The notes beneath the pieces are model-generated. The model worked only from the letters and a program-made list of their open reading frames with translations. It was not told where the DNA came from and searched no databases. The translations under genes and the position numbers were made by a program. DNA of 64,000 nucleotides from Udaeobacter sp035317225 (lineage in GTDB: Bacteria > Verrucomicrobiota > Verrucomicrobiia > Chthoniobacterales > UBA10450), in the NCBI GenBank assembly GCA_035317225.1, contig DATHHK010000059.1, positions 1 to 64,000 of the forward strand, written 5' to 3'. Positions 41,681 to 51,825 of the stretch are shown piece after piece. Each line of letters opens with the position of its first letter. The first letter of the stretch is position 1.

Positions 41681-44600
41681 CGATCGCCGGCTGCGGCTCG
41701 GCTTCTTCCATTACCGGCGCGCCAATCGGCTCACCTTTCTCGACCAGTTTGATCTCGCGGTGCTCAGGGAAACCAGTGCCGGCGGGAATCAAGTGACCCA
41801 TGATCACGTTTTCCTTGAACCCGCGCAGTCTATCGACCTTACCTAGTGTGGCCGCCTCCGTAAGAACGCGAGTTGTATCCTGGAACGAGGCAGCGGAAAT
41901 AAAGCTGTCCGTTTCGAGTGAAGCCTTCGTGATGCCAAGTAAGACGGGAACGGCTTCTGCCGGCTTGCCACCTTTCTCGACGACCTTCTTGTTTTCCTCT
42001 TCGAAGTCGAGTTTGTCGACCTGATCGCCCCAGAGCAACGACGTATCGCCAGGATCGGTAATCTTCACCTTGCGCAACATCTGACGCACGATGATTTCGA
42101 TATGCTTGTCGTTGATCTCCACACCTTGTAGCCGATAGACTTCCTGGACTTCGTTAACCAGGTGCTCCTGCAAATCCTGCGGTCCGCAGACCTCGAGGAT
42201 CTCGTGAGGCACTACAGGGCCTTCGGTAAGTTGCTGACCTTTTTTCACGAAGTCGCCCTTAAACACGATAATATGTTTGGTAAGCGGGATCAGATGTTCT
42301 TCCTCGGCGCCGGTGTCGGGATCCTTTAAAATCAGGCGTCGCTTTCCGCGGACAGTACCGCCCATCTCAACCACGCCATCGATCTTGGCAATCTCAGCCG
42401 CGTCCTTCGGCCGGCGCGCTTCAAATAATTCGGCTACGCGCGGCAAACCTCCGGTGATGTCTTTGGTCTTCGCGACTTTCCGCGGCGTCTTTGCCAGCAA
42501 TGCGCCACCTCGCACCTTTTGGCCTTCTTCCACGATGACGTGAGCGCCGGCCGGGATGGAGTAACTCGCGAGCACTTCTTTCTTGTCATCCACGATAACA
42601 ATTTGTGGGTGCAAATCTTCCTTGTGCTCAATGATAACGGTGCCCATCAGGCCTGTGGCCTCATCGACGTCGCGTTTGATCGTGACACCCGCGATCATGT
42701 CGCGGAACTCGATTTTGCCACCTTTGTCGGTGAGAATCGGGACGTTGTAGGGGTCCCATTGAACAAAGGTTTCACCCTTCTTGACGTCGGTGCCGTCGCC
42801 TTTGGAAATCATTGAGCCGATCACCACGTTGTAGCGCTCAAGTTCGCGGCCTTCAGCGTTGTGCACGCTAATCGAACCGTTCTTGTTCAACGCGATCCAA
42901 CTGCCGTCGAGCGCTTGGACAGTCCGCAGATCATTGAAGCGCACCGTGCCGTCGTTCTTCGCCTTGATAATCGGTTGCTTGAAGGTCTGGCTGGCAGTGC
43001 CGCCGATGTGGAATGTGCGCATCGTCAATTGCGTTCCCGGCTCACCAATTGATTGGGCCGCAATGATACCTACCGCTTCGCCAAGCTTGACGAACTGGCC
43101 TGTAGCCAAATTCCGGCCATAACACATCGCGCACACACCGCGGCCGCACTCGCACGTAAGAACCGAACGAATCTTCAAGCTCTCCACGCCGACACGCTGA
43201 AGCTCCGCTGCGATCTTTTCATCAATCAACTGATTCGCTTTGACGATCTTTTTCTTCTTGTCGACGGGGTCAGCGATCGTTTCGCAGCTTACGCGCCCGA
43301 TAATGCGCTGGCCGAGGTCCACTACCTCCTCGTCGCCCTCGTAAATCGAGCGCACCACAATGCCGTTAACAGTACCGCAGTCCGGTTCGTTGATGATCAC
43401 ATCCTGTGCAGCATCGACCAGCTTGCGCGTTAGATATCCGGAGTCGGCAGTCTTCAACGCGGTATCTGCAAGACCTTTTCGAGCCCCGTGAGTAGAAATG
43501 AAGTACTCGAGCACGCTCAGTCCTTCGCGGAAGTTCGACGTGATCGGCCGCTCAATGATTTCGCCAGAAGGTTTGGCCATCAAACCGCGCATACCTGCTA
43601 GCTGACGAACCTGCTGGCGGTTACCGCGTGAACCGGAATCGACCATCAAGAAAACCGGATTCAACTCCTTGCGGCCGTCGTTGTGTTCCAGAGTGCGAAA
43701 CATCGCACTGGAAATTTCGTCACCGGCGTGTGTCCAGATGTCGATGATCTTGTTGTAGCGTTCGCCGTCCGTGATAATGCCCTTGCGATATTGCTGCTCA
43801 ACCTGTCGAATTTGCTTATAAGCATTCTCCAGCTCCGTCTCCTTCTCTTTTGGAATGATCATGTCCGAAATTCCAATTGAGATACCGGCTTTGGTGGCTT
43901 CGGCAAAGCCAAGCTCTTTCAGTTTGTCCAGCGTCGTAACGGTCTCTGCCGGTCCCGCGATTTGATAACAGCGCCAGATAATGTCGCTAAGTTGCTTCTT
44001 GCCCGCGGGTCTGTTGAAAAATCCAAGCTGTTTGGGCCAAATCTCGTTAAAAATAACACGGCCTGCAGTGGTTTCGAAGGTTCTGGCTTCCGCGTTTCCG
44101 TAGATTGTTTGCTTACCGAAATCGGGGTTCTTAAGCCGGATCCGATCATGTGTGTGAACGCTTCTTTCTGCCATCGCAAATTCCACTTCCGTCGCGTCGG
44201 CGAACAATGGGAGGCGCTGGCCGTCCTTGCTCACACCGCGCGGGGTTTGGGTAAGGTAGTAACAGCCCAGCGTGATGTCTTGAGAAGGTGTGGTAATCGG
44301 CTTTCCGCTGGACGGCGAAAAAATGTTATTCGGCGCGAGCATCAGCATGCGTGCTTCCATCTGAGCTTCTACTGAGAGCGGCACATGCACGGCCATCTGG
44401 TCGCCGTCGAAGTCCGCATTATAAGCGGTGCAAACCAGCGGATGAATTCGAATGGCTTCGCCCTCGATCAATTGAGGTTCAAAAGCCTGAATGGACAATC
44501 GGTGCAGAGTAGGCGCACGATTGAGCAGCACCGGATGACCTTTGGTCACTTCATCGAGAATATCCCAGACCTCCGGCGTCTGACGCTCGATCATCTTTTT

Positions 44601-45794
44601 CGCGCTGCGCACGGTGTGCACGTAGCCGAGGTCTTTAAGCCGGCGAATGATAAATGGTTCGAAAAGCACAAGCGCCATCTTCTTCGGTAATCCGCATTGC
44701 TGCAGCTTCAGCTCCGGACCGATCACAATTACGGAACGGCCTGAGTAATCGACGCGTTTGCCAAGCAGATTTTGGCGGAAACGTCCACCCTTCCCCTTGA
44801 GCATGTCGCTCAGTGACTTGAGAGGCCGATTGCCAGCGCCAGTTACAGCACGGCCATGTCTGCCATTATCGAACAATGCATCCACCGCCTCCTGCAACAT
44901 TCGCTTTTCATTGCGAATGATGACGTCCGGCGTCTTGAGCATGAGCAGGTTTTTTAACCGGTTGTTACGGTTAATAACCCTACGATAAAGATCGTTCAGA
45001 TCCGACGTGGCGAAACGTCCACCTTCGAGCGGAACCAGAGGTCGTAAATCCGGTGGAATAACCGGCAATACATCCAGAATCATCCATTCGGGACGCGCAT
45101 GCGAATTTTGGAAGCCTTGGATGAGCTTGAGACGCTTCGCCAGTTTCTTGCGAATCTGTTTGCTCTTGGTCGCGCCCATCGCTTTCTCAAGCTCCTTGTT
45201 GAGCTTGTTGAGATCGATCTCGGCCAGAAGCTTTCTAATTGCGTCCGCACCCATCCCGGCAACGAAATCCTCCCCGTACTGCTCCTGCGCCTCGCGGTAT
45301 TCGACTTCGTTCAGCAGCTGTGTCTTCTGTAATGGCGTCTTGCCCGGATCGATGACGATATAATCCTCATAATAAATGACGCGCTCGAGTTGGCGTGCGC
45401 TCATGTCTAGCATGAGCCCGATGCGCGAGGGCATACATTTGTAAAACCAGATGTGCGAGACCGGCACAGCTAATTCGATGTGGCCCATGCGTTCGCGACG
45501 GACGCGAGCCAGCGTAACTTCCACGCCGCAACGGTCGCAGATGACGCCCTTATGTTTAATACGCTTGTATTTTCCGCATGAGCATTCCCAATCGCGCGTG
45601 GGACCAAAAATGCGTTCACAGAAAAGGCCGCCTTTCTCCGGTTTAAAGGTCCGGTAATTGATTGTCTCGGGATTTTTGACTTCTCCTTTGCTCCACGAGC
45701 GCATCGTGTCACTCGACGCGACGCCAATCGCGACTTGATCAAAACCCACGGGGCGTTCTTCGCCCACTAACTCACGCCAGGAATGTTCGTTCAT
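41676..45794 (-). CDS. rpoC: RNA polymerase beta' subunit
   Basis: The catalytic subunit of RNA polymerase, 1372 residues. The N-terminal zinc site is ECSCGKYKRIKHKGVICDRC (residues about 69-88). The catalytic Mg2+ motif NADFDGD is near residue 460. The second zinc site is CECGRGVCAMCYGRN. The bridge/trigger region reads YGTVNGIVVRS-like text in the C-terminal half. It follows rpoB after 30 bp. It lacks the large lineage insertions of some phyla. Confidence 0.98.
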   Translation of the reverse strand: MNEHSWRELVGEERPVGFDQVAIGVASSDTMRSWSKGEVKNPETINYRTFKPEKGGLFCERIFGPTRDWECSCGKYKRIKHKGVICDRCGVEVTLARVRRERMGHIELAVPVSHIWFYKCMPSRIGLMLDMSARQLERVIYYEDYIVIDPGKTPLQKTQLLNEVEYREAQEQYGEDFVAGMGADAIRKLLAEIDLNKLNKELEKAMGATKSKQIRKKLAKRLKLIQGFQNSHARPEWMILDVLPVIPPDLRPLVPLEGGRFATSDLNDLYRRVINRNNRLKNLLMLKTPDVIIRNEKRMLQEAVDALFDNGRHGRAVTGAGNRPLKSLSDMLKGKGGRFRQNLLGKRVDYSGRSVIVIGPELKLQQCGLPKKMALVLFEPFIIRRLKDLGYVHTVRSAKKMIERQTPEVWDILDEVTKGHPVLLNRAPTLHRLSIQAFEPQLIEGEAIRIHPLVCTAYNADFDGDQMAVHVPLSVEAQMEARMLMLAPNNIFSPSSGKPITTPSQDITLGCYYLTQTPRGVSKDGQRLPLFADATEVEFAMAERSVHTHDRIRLKNPDFGKQTIYGNAEARTFETTAGRVIFNEIWPKQLGFFNRPAGKKQLSDIIWRCYQIAGPAETVTTLDKLKELGFAEATKAGISIGISDMIIPKEKETELENAYKQIRQVEQQYRKGIITDGERYNKIIDIWTHAGDEISSAMFRTLEHNDGRKELNPVFLMVDSGSRGNRQQVRQLAGMRGLMAKPSGEIIERPITSNFREGLSVLEYFISTHGARKGLADTALKTADSGYLTRKLVDAAQDVIINEPDCGTVNGIVVRSIYEGDEEVVDLGQRIIGRVSCETIADPVDKKKKIVKANQLIDEKIAAELQRVGVESLKIRSVLTCECGRGVCAMCYGRNLATGQFVKLGEAVGIIAAQSIGEPGTQLTMRTFHIGGTASQTFKQPIIKAKNDGTVRFNDLRTVQALDGSWIALNKNGSISVHNAEGRELERYNVVIGSMISKGDGTDVKKGETFVQWDPYNVPILTDKGGKIEFRDMIAGVTIKRDVDEATGLMGTVIIEHKEDLHPQIVIVDDKKEVLASYSIPAGAHVIVEEGQKVRGGALLAKTPRKVAKTKDITGGLPRVAELFEARRPKDAAEIAKIDGVVEMGGTVRGKRRLILKDPDTGAEEEHLIPLTKHIIVFKGDFVKKGQQLTEGPVVPHEILEVCGPQDLQEHLVNEVQEVYRLQGVEINDKHIEIIVRQMLRKVKITDPGDTSLLWGDQVDKLDFEEENKKVVEKGGKPAEAVPVLLGITKASLETDSFISAASFQDTTRVLTEAATLGKVDRLRGFKENVIMGHLIPAGTGFPEHREIKLVEKGEPIGAPVMEEAEPQPAIG

Positions 45795-45824
45795 GTTTTT
45801 TCCAAATAATTTACAATTTAAAAA

Positions 45825-48800
45825 TTATGCGACGCTCTCCAGAAACGTAGGCGCCTGGCCGCCGACCTTGACGTCGAGGCCCAGGCTCTGCATTTCCTTG
45901 ATCAGAACGTTGAAAGACTCAGGTGTACCCGCTTCTAGCGAGTTATCGCCCTTCACAATCGACTCATAAATCCGGGTCCGCCCTTGCACGTCATCGGATT
46001 TAACAGTGAGCAGTTCCTGTAAAGTATAGGCAGCTCCGTACGCTTCGAGAGCCCACACTTCCATTTCGCCAAAACGCTGGCCACCATATTGCGCCTTACC
46101 GCCGAGCGGTTGTTGAGTGACGAGCGAATACGGTCCAACTGCACGAGCGTGAATCTTGTCAGCCACCAGGTGTCCCAGCTTCATCATATAGATGTAGCCG
46201 ACCACCACTTCCTGATCGAAAGGATCGCCGGTGCGTCCGTCGAAAAGCTTTGCTTTGCCGCTTTCCTGTACCCAGGTGAATCCCTCCTTCTTTCGGGCGT
46301 CATGCAAATATTCGCGAATCTGTTTTTCTTTAATTCCGTCGAACACCGGAGTCGCCACTTTGAATCCCAGTGCCTTCGCAGCAACGCCCAGGTGCGTCTC
46401 CAAAACTTGCCCCACATTCATACGGCTGGGCACACCTAATGGATTGAGCACAATTTCCACCGGCGTCCCGTCTGCAAGAAAAGGCATGTCTTCTTCAGGC
46501 ACGATGCGGGCGACAACCCCTTTATTTCCGTGGCGACCGGCCATCTTATCGCCCACGCTCAGTTTGCGCTTGCTTGCGATGTAAACCTTGACCTGCTTGA
46601 TGATTCCCGGGTCGATATCGTCACCGCTTTCCACGCGGTCCATGGCGCGATCGCGTTCGAGTTCGAGCTCCGCGAACTTGTGCTCGTAAGCGCCAATGAT
46701 TTCGCGGATCTTATTGCGAATCGGGCTCGGATCTATCTCGACGTGATCGTGTGCCGTAGCCAGCTTTCGCAAAAGCGTTTTGGTGATCTTGCGATTGGCT
46801 GGAATGATGATTTCACCGTTCTTGGCGTTTACGACATCCAGCGGAACTTTTTCGCCGAGCAAAACGTTTGAAAGCGAATCCGTCAATTGCTCGACTAGCC
46901 CGTCTTTCTTGCGCTTATGTTCTTCGCTGATGGTTTTAAGTTGTCGTCTGGTTTCCGCCGGGGTCAGTTTTTCGCGCGAAACCTCGCGACGGGATGAGAC
47001 CTTTACATCCATCACAATTCCGTAGGTCCCCGAGGGAACGGTAAGCGACGTGTCCTTTACGTCCGCTGCTTTCTCACCAAAAATTGCACGCAACAGGCGT
47101 TCTTCCGGCGCCAGTTCGGTTTCACTCTTTGGCGTAATCTTGCCAACCAGAATGTCGCCCGGCTTCACTTCCGCTCCCACACGAACGACCCCATCAGGCC
47201 CCAGATTGCGGAGAGCCTCTTCGCTGACGTTGGGAATGTCGCGCGTAATTTCTTCCGGTCCGAGCTTCGTGTCTCGCGCGCCAATCTCGAATTCATCGAT
47301 GTGGATCGAGGTATAGACGTCCTCCTTGACCACTTTCTCCGAGATCATGATGGCATCTTCAAAGTTGTATCCGTTCCAAGGCATAAACGCGACGAGCACA
47401 TTGCGTCCCAGAGCCAGCTCACCGTGCTCGGTGTTTGGACCGTCAGCGATGACTTGACCGCGTTTCACGTGCTGCCCTTTGCGCACAATCGGTTTCTGGT
47501 TCACACACGTGCCGGCATTTGACCGCATGAATTTGCGGAGCTCATAAACATGAATCCCAGCCTCCGGATCGTTCTTCAGCTTCTTCTTGGTCTCGGGAAG
47601 ATGACCATCTTTCGTGACGATGATTTGATCTGCCGTAACCGAAGCGACCTTGCCGCTCTCGGTTGCCAGGACAACCGCGTGAGAATCTCGCGCCACTTTC
47701 TCTTCCAAGCCCGTGCCCACGAGCGGCGCCTCGGAAACAACGAGAGGAACGCCCTGACGTTGCATGTTTGAGCCCATCAAAGCCCGGTTTGCGTCATCGT
47801 GTTCGAGGAACGGAATAAGACCCGCCGCCACCGACACAAGCTGTTTCGGCGAGACGTCCATGTAGTTCACCTTGGAAGGATCGACTTCAAGAAAGTCGCC
47901 GCGGTAGCGCACGGATACTTTCTCTCCCGTGAAATGTCCCCGTCCGTCGACAGGCGCATTGGCCTGCGCAACGAGAAAATTCTCTTCGCGATCAGCAGTG
48001 AGATATTCGATTTCATCCATCACCCGGCCCTTTTCCACTTTGCGATAGGGCGTTTCGATAAAGCCGAACTCATTGATGCGCGCGAAAGTGCTCATCGAGC
48101 TAATAAGGCCGATGTTCGGACCTTCCGGCGTCTCAATCGGACAAATGCGCCCGTAATGAGATGGGTGAACGTCACGCACTTCGAAGCCGGCACGCTCACG
48201 GCTGAGACCACCAGGGCCAAGAGCCGACAAACGGCGCTTATGCGTTAACTCTGCAAGTGGATTCGTTTGATCCATGAACTGCGAGAGCTGTGACCGCCCA
48301 AAGAAATCGCGAATCACCGCACTGAGCGCTTTTGGATTGATCAGCTTCTGGGGCGTCATGCCGTCCACATTGATGTCGAACAGAGTCATGCGCTCCTTGA
48401 CCAGGCGCTCTGTACGGGCAAGGCCGACACGGCACTGGTTCGCCAATAATTCACCAACAGTGCGCACACGACGGCTGCCCAGATGATCGATATCATCGAG
48501 AGTGCCTTCGCCCCGCCGCAGATTGATCAGGTATTTGATTGCAGCGATAAAATCTTTGTCCGTTAGAATCCGCTCGGTAGAATCAACGTTGATTCCGAGC
48601 TTTTGATTGATCTTGTAACGGCCGACACGCCCGAGGTCGTACTTCTTCGGGTCAAAGAAGAGCCTTTTTAGCAAAGCGCGCGCATTGGCCACGGTCGGCG
48701 GATCGCCAGGGCGAAGACGCCGGTAAATGTCTTTGAGTGCCTCTTCCTGGTCGTGCGCCGGGTCTTTTCGAAGCGCCTTAACGATGGTGTCATCGTTCGA

Positions 48801-49619
48801 GATGTCGATCACTTTCACATCGTGAATTTTTAGCGCCATGATCTGGCGGACAGTCGCCAGAGTAAGGGGTTCGAAAGCGCGGGCGACCGTCACCTCGCCG
48901 TCGCGGATCTCCGCAGTCAGTACTTTGGTGGCTAGCTTCTCTTCGTCGAGTTTGTCGCTCAGCTTCAGGGTCTCGATATTGTAAAAAAGTTTGATGACGT
49001 CTTCGTCGGATCCGTAGCCAAGGGCGCGAAGGAATGTAGTGGCAAGAAACTTCCGCCGTCGTTTGCGGCGATCGAGATAAATGTAAAGGAGGTCAGCAGT
49101 ATCAAATTGGACCTCAATCCATGATCCCCGATCTGGAATGATCCGGAAGCTATAGAGGACTTTCCCGTTTACGTGGATGGTAGATTCAAAGGCGATCCCC
49201 GGAGAGCGGTGCAATTGACTTACTACGACGCGCTCTGCGCCATTGATGACGAAGGTCCCCTGCGGAGTCATCAACGGGATTTCGCCCATATAAACTTTCT
49301 CTTCTTTTGTGCCTTTTTCTTCGCGCAATTGGAACGTGACATGCAACGGCGCGCTGTAAGTCTGTCCTTCCCGCTGTGCCTCCAAAGCGCTTAATTTGGG
49401 GTCGCCAATCTCATAGTGGCTGAAATCGAGCACTGCTTTTTCGTCATAGCTCTCGATTGGAAAGACCTCCTTGAAAACAGCTTGGAGTCCCTGATTTTTT
49501 CGCTTGGAAAAAGAGAGGTCTTTTTGAAGGAAATCAACGTACGAGTTCGCCTGAACTTCAATTAGATTCGGCGGTTCGATCCCTTCCTTGATGCTTCCAA
49601 AGTAAATACGTTCCGACAT
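45825..49619 (-). CDS. rpoB: RNA polymerase beta subunit
   Basis: The 1264-residue beta subunit forms the fork and rifampicin pocket (GRSQLSQFMDQTNPLAELTH, then KRRLSALGPGGLSRERAGFE). The C-terminal MAGRHGNKGVVARIVPEEDM and QPLGGKAQYGGQRFGEMEVW clamp region are also visible. The length is close to the minimal size. It is preceded by a 324-bp spacer with a candidate promoter. No resistance-type substitution is apparent in the rifampicin region (H and S positions are wild-type in appearance). Confidence 0.98.
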   Translation of the reverse strand: MSERIYFGSIKEGIEPPNLIEVQANSYVDFLQKDLSFSKRKNQGLQAVFKEVFPIESYDEKAVLDFSHYEIGDPKLSALEAQREGQTYSAPLHVTFQLREEKGTKEEKVYMGEIPLMTPQGTFVINGAERVVVSQLHRSPGIAFESTIHVNGKVLYSFRIIPDRGSWIEVQFDTADLLYIYLDRRKRRRKFLATTFLRALGYGSDEDVIKLFYNIETLKLSDKLDEEKLATKVLTAEIRDGEVTVARAFEPLTLATVRQIMALKIHDVKVIDISNDDTIVKALRKDPAHDQEEALKDIYRRLRPGDPPTVANARALLKRLFFDPKKYDLGRVGRYKINQKLGINVDSTERILTDKDFIAAIKYLINLRRGEGTLDDIDHLGSRRVRTVGELLANQCRVGLARTERLVKERMTLFDINVDGMTPQKLINPKALSAVIRDFFGRSQLSQFMDQTNPLAELTHKRRLSALGPGGLSRERAGFEVRDVHPSHYGRICPIETPEGPNIGLISSMSTFARINEFGFIETPYRKVEKGRVMDEIEYLTADREENFLVAQANAPVDGRGHFTGEKVSVRYRGDFLEVDPSKVNYMDVSPKQLVSVAAGLIPFLEHDDANRALMGSNMQRQGVPLVVSEAPLVGTGLEEKVARDSHAVVLATESGKVASVTADQIIVTKDGHLPETKKKLKNDPEAGIHVYELRKFMRSNAGTCVNQKPIVRKGQHVKRGQVIADGPNTEHGELALGRNVLVAFMPWNGYNFEDAIMISEKVVKEDVYTSIHIDEFEIGARDTKLGPEEITRDIPNVSEEALRNLGPDGVVRVGAEVKPGDILVGKITPKSETELAPEERLLRAIFGEKAADVKDTSLTVPSGTYGIVMDVKVSSRREVSREKLTPAETRRQLKTISEEHKRKKDGLVEQLTDSLSNVLLGEKVPLDVVNAKNGEIIIPANRKITKTLLRKLATAHDHVEIDPSPIRNKIREIIGAYEHKFAELELERDRAMDRVESGDDIDPGIIKQVKVYIASKRKLSVGDKMAGRHGNKGVVARIVPEEDMPFLADGTPVEIVLNPLGVPSRMNVGQVLETHLGVAAKALGFKVATPVFDGIKEKQIREYLHDARKKEGFTWVQESGKAKLFDGRTGDPFDQEVVVGYIYMMKLGHLVADKIHARAVGPYSLVTQQPLGGKAQYGGQRFGEMEVWALEAYGAAYTLQELLTVKSDDVQGRTRIYESIVKGDNSLEAGTPESFNVLIKEMQSLGLDVKVGGQAPTFLESVA

Positions 49620-49943
49620 AAATCACTAGCCAAGAATTAGCCTCGCAACGTCCACCCCTGGTGGACGAAACGGGCAAGGTTTTACGGGCTCAGCAACGAG
49701 CGAAGAGCACAAAAATGCATCCAAAGCAGCGGCTTGTCAAATTCACCACCGTTTTGCGTGCCTTTTTTGTGCTTTGCCGTTGAACGCCGGGTTAAAAATA
49801 AGTTCTACCTGCCTCTAACCAGAATACAACACTAGTCTGAAATTTCCGCTCCGCAAGGAAAATCTGCGGTGGACGATCCATAAATCATCCGCCTCAATTA
49901 CTGATCGTAACTAAATAATCCCGACCGCCCGACGTGGTCACGT
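49620..49943 (-). other. rplL-rpoB spacer
   Basis: No ORF of protein-like composition. It holds a seven-bp hairpin GTCCACC/GGTGGAC at 49650-49666 about 31 bp before the rpoB ATG. A candidate promoter lies at 49712-49740, and a ten-base inverted repeat AGCACAAAAA (49706-49715) / TTTTTGTGCT (49764-49773) surrounds it. Confidence 0.6.
49712..49740 (-). promoter_or_regulatory. Candidate rpoB promoter
   Basis: On the minus strand a perfect -35 box TTGACA (49740-49735) is followed after 17 bp by CATTTT as a weak -10. It would start rpoBC about 85 bp ahead of the rpoB ATG, separate from rplJL. A flanking inverted repeat could bind a regulator. Confidence 0.35.
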
Positions 49944-50333
49944 TTATTTAATTTCAACCTTTGCACCGGCGGCCTCAATTTTTTTCTTGATCTCGTCCGC
50001 CTCTTCCTTTGTCACGCCTTCTTTGATTGTCTTGGGGGCGCCTTCCACAAGCGCCTTAGCTTCCGCAAGGCCAAGTCCCGGCACCGCACCGCGGACCTCC
50101 TTGATCACGGCAATCTTGTTCGAGCCCATCTCTTTCAAGATCACGTCAAAGGTAGTCTTCTCCTCCGCTGCTGGAGCCGCTCCGCCAGCCGCGCCGGCTG
50201 CGGGACCAGCCGCCACTGCCACCGGCGCCGCTGCGCTTACACCCCACTTTTCTTCCAGTTGCTTGACCAATCCTGCAATCTCCAGCACCGACAGGCTGCT
50301 GAGTTGCTCCACTAATTTATCTGTCTCTGCCAT
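49944..50333 (-). CDS. rplL: 50S ribosomal protein L7/L12
   Basis: The stalk protein that recruits translation factors. The 129-residue product has the N-terminal dimer domain (MAETDKLVEQLSSLSVLEIA). An alanine/glycine hinge (AAGPAAGAAGGAAPAAEEKT) follows, then the factor-binding C-terminal domain (KTTFDVILKEMGSNKIAVIK, VRGAVPGLGLAEAKALVEGA). Follows rplJ after 117 bp. Confidence 0.98.
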   Translation of the reverse strand: MAETDKLVEQLSSLSVLEIAGLVKQLEEKWGVSAAAPVAVAAGPAAGAAGGAAPAAEEKTTFDVILKEMGSNKIAVIKEVRGAVPGLGLAEAKALVEGAPKTIKEGVTKEEADEIKKKIEAAGAKVEIK

Positions 50334-50380
50334 TTCTTATTTCCTCCAATTGCCGATTCCGAAAGCCTTCGGAAAATTAA

Positions 50381-50398
50381 GGCCAGTGGCCACTGGCC
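50381..50398. repeat. Palindrome between rplJ and rplL
   Basis: GGCCAGTGGCCACTGGCC is a perfect 18-base palindrome, next to a second stem TTCCGAA-AGCC-TTCGGAA. They lie in the 117-bp rplJ-rplL spacer and may slow or partly end transcription between L10 and L12. Confidence 0.55.
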
Positions 50399-50450
50399 CG
50401 GACAGTTTTTGTTCACTTCCCGTCCCGCCATTGCGAGCGGAAAAACTATT

Positions 50451-50984
50451 TTATGCCGTCGCTTGTGCGGACGCGCCCTCCTTTTCTGCCTTTGCCTTCA
50501 ATAGCCGTGCCAACGCAGAGCCTGGTTCATTCAGCAAGCGCACCAAGCGTGTTGCCGGGGACAAGAGTAGGCCGAGCAATTGCGCCTGCAAAACTTCGCG
50601 CGCCGGCAGATCCGCCAACTTCTCCAATTCCGCGGCCGAAAGAACAGTCCGGTCGACAAAACCAATCTTCAGCGCTGCGATTTTGAATTCAGCCGCAAAC
50701 GTCTTGAAAATTTTGGCCACGGGCGCCACATCGTTCTCACCTGTCACAACGGCTGTCTGACCAGTCAGGTTCTCGCCCGCATCAGGAAAACCAGAATCGG
50801 TCATGGCACGTTTGAGGAAATTATTCTTCACGACGTGCATCTCCGCGCCGGCTGGAGCCAGCCGGTTCCGCAGTTCACTAAAATCGATGACCTTCATGCG
50901 CTGGTAGTCAGTTACGAGCACGAAGGGAGAGCGTTTCAACTTCTCGGAAAGATCGGAAACGACGCTGGTTTTTTCTGGTCTCAT
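50451..50984 (-). CDS. rplJ: 50S ribosomal protein L10
   Basis: The stalk base protein that holds L7/L12 dimers. From the ATG at 50984 (MRPEKTSVVSDLSEKLKRSP) it has 177 residues. An in-frame ATG at 51014 adds ten unlike residues and falls in the rplA spacer. Family blocks are FVLVTDYQRMKVIDFSELRN and HVVKNNFLKRAMTDSG. The C-terminal helix carries LLKAKAEKEGASAQATA. Follows rplA after 22 bp. Confidence 0.96.
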   Translation of the reverse strand: MRPEKTSVVSDLSEKLKRSPFVLVTDYQRMKVIDFSELRNRLAPAGAEMHVVKNNFLKRAMTDSGFPDAGENLTGQTAVVTGENDVAPVAKIFKTFAAEFKIAALKIGFVDRTVLSAAELEKLADLPAREVLQAQLLGLLLSPATRLVRLLNEPGSALARLLKAKAEKEGASAQATA

Positions 50985-51006
50985 TTTATTTATTGCGTCT
51001 TTAAGA

Positions 51007-51708
51007 CTACACATTCAAATACGGCGCTGGATCGACGCGAACTCCGGGGGACATGGTCGCACTGATTGTCACCCCTTCAACGTACCGCCCTTTCGCTGAG
51101 GCGGGACGAGCTCGAACGACCGCCTCAATGACCGCGTTTCCGTTTTCAATCAAAGCATTTTCCTCAAACGAAAATTTTCCAACAGGCACCGCAACGTTGC
51201 CGTTTTTATCCAGTTTAAACTCCACGCGCCCTGCTTTCACTTCCTGCACAGCTTTGGCTGTGTCGTCAGTTACTGTCCCGGTGCGGGGATTCGGCATCAG
51301 TCCACGCGGCCCGAGTACCTTCCCCAATTTCCGGACTTCCGCCATCGCTGCCGGCGTCGCAATTGCGACGTCAAAATCTTGAAAACCTTCCTGACATTTC
51401 TGGATTAGATCTTTCATCCCAACAAACTCCGCGCCTGCTTCCCTAGCCGCCTGCGCCGCTTGGCCCTCAGCAAAAACCAGAACCCGGACTTTTTTGCCAC
51501 TTCCATGCGGAAGCGGACAGGTCCCGCGAACCATCTGATCGGATTGCTTGGGATCAACACCAAGCCGGAATGAGACGGTCACGGTTTGATCAAACTTTGT
51601 CGGCGGAAATTTTTTCAAGGTCGAGACGGCCTCATGGAGACTGTAAGGCTTTACCCGATCTACCTGTTGCGCCGCTGCGCGATAACGTTTGCTTCGATTT
51701 CTTTGCAT
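51007..51708 (-). CDS. rplA: 50S ribosomal protein L1
   Basis: The 233-residue L1 binds 23S rRNA and typically its own mRNA. Family blocks are QTVTVSFRLGVDPKQSDQMV, GTCPLPHGSGKKVRVLVFAE, the signature KLGKVLGPRGLMPNPRTGTV and the C-terminal VEGVTISATMSPGVRVDPAP. It is the first gene of rplA-rplJ-rplL here. rplK, its normal partner, is 7.4 kb upstream, so this group should have its own promoter (candidate at 51799-51826). Confidence 0.98.
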   Translation of the reverse strand: MQRNRSKRYRAAAQQVDRVKPYSLHEAVSTLKKFPPTKFDQTVTVSFRLGVDPKQSDQMVRGTCPLPHGSGKKVRVLVFAEGQAAQAAREAGAEFVGMKDLIQKCQEGFQDFDVAIATPAAMAEVRKLGKVLGPRGLMPNPRTGTVTDDTAKAVQEVKAGRVEFKLDKNGNVAVPVGKFSFEENALIENGNAVIEAVVRARPASAKGRYVEGVTISATMSPGVRVDPAPYLNV

Positions 51709-51773
51709 GTTGACTTGCAGTTCTATCGCCCCAGCCTCTTGAGAGAAACATGGGCTCCTGCCTAAAATATTAA

Positions 51774-51825
51774 GCCGCTAACCCAGCGGCGGGTGGGAAA
51801 TTTAGCGGCGATCCCTACCTTGTCA
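51774..51825. repeat. Intergenic repeat (TAGCGGCGG family) before rplA
   Basis: AGCCGCTAACCCAGCGGCGG is followed by GTGGGAAATTTAGCGGCG. The CCGCTAAC...AAATTTAGCGGCG layout repeats that at 2487-2515. GCCGCTAA and TTAGCGGC are inverted. The copy overlaps the candidate rplA promoter. Confidence 0.6.
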
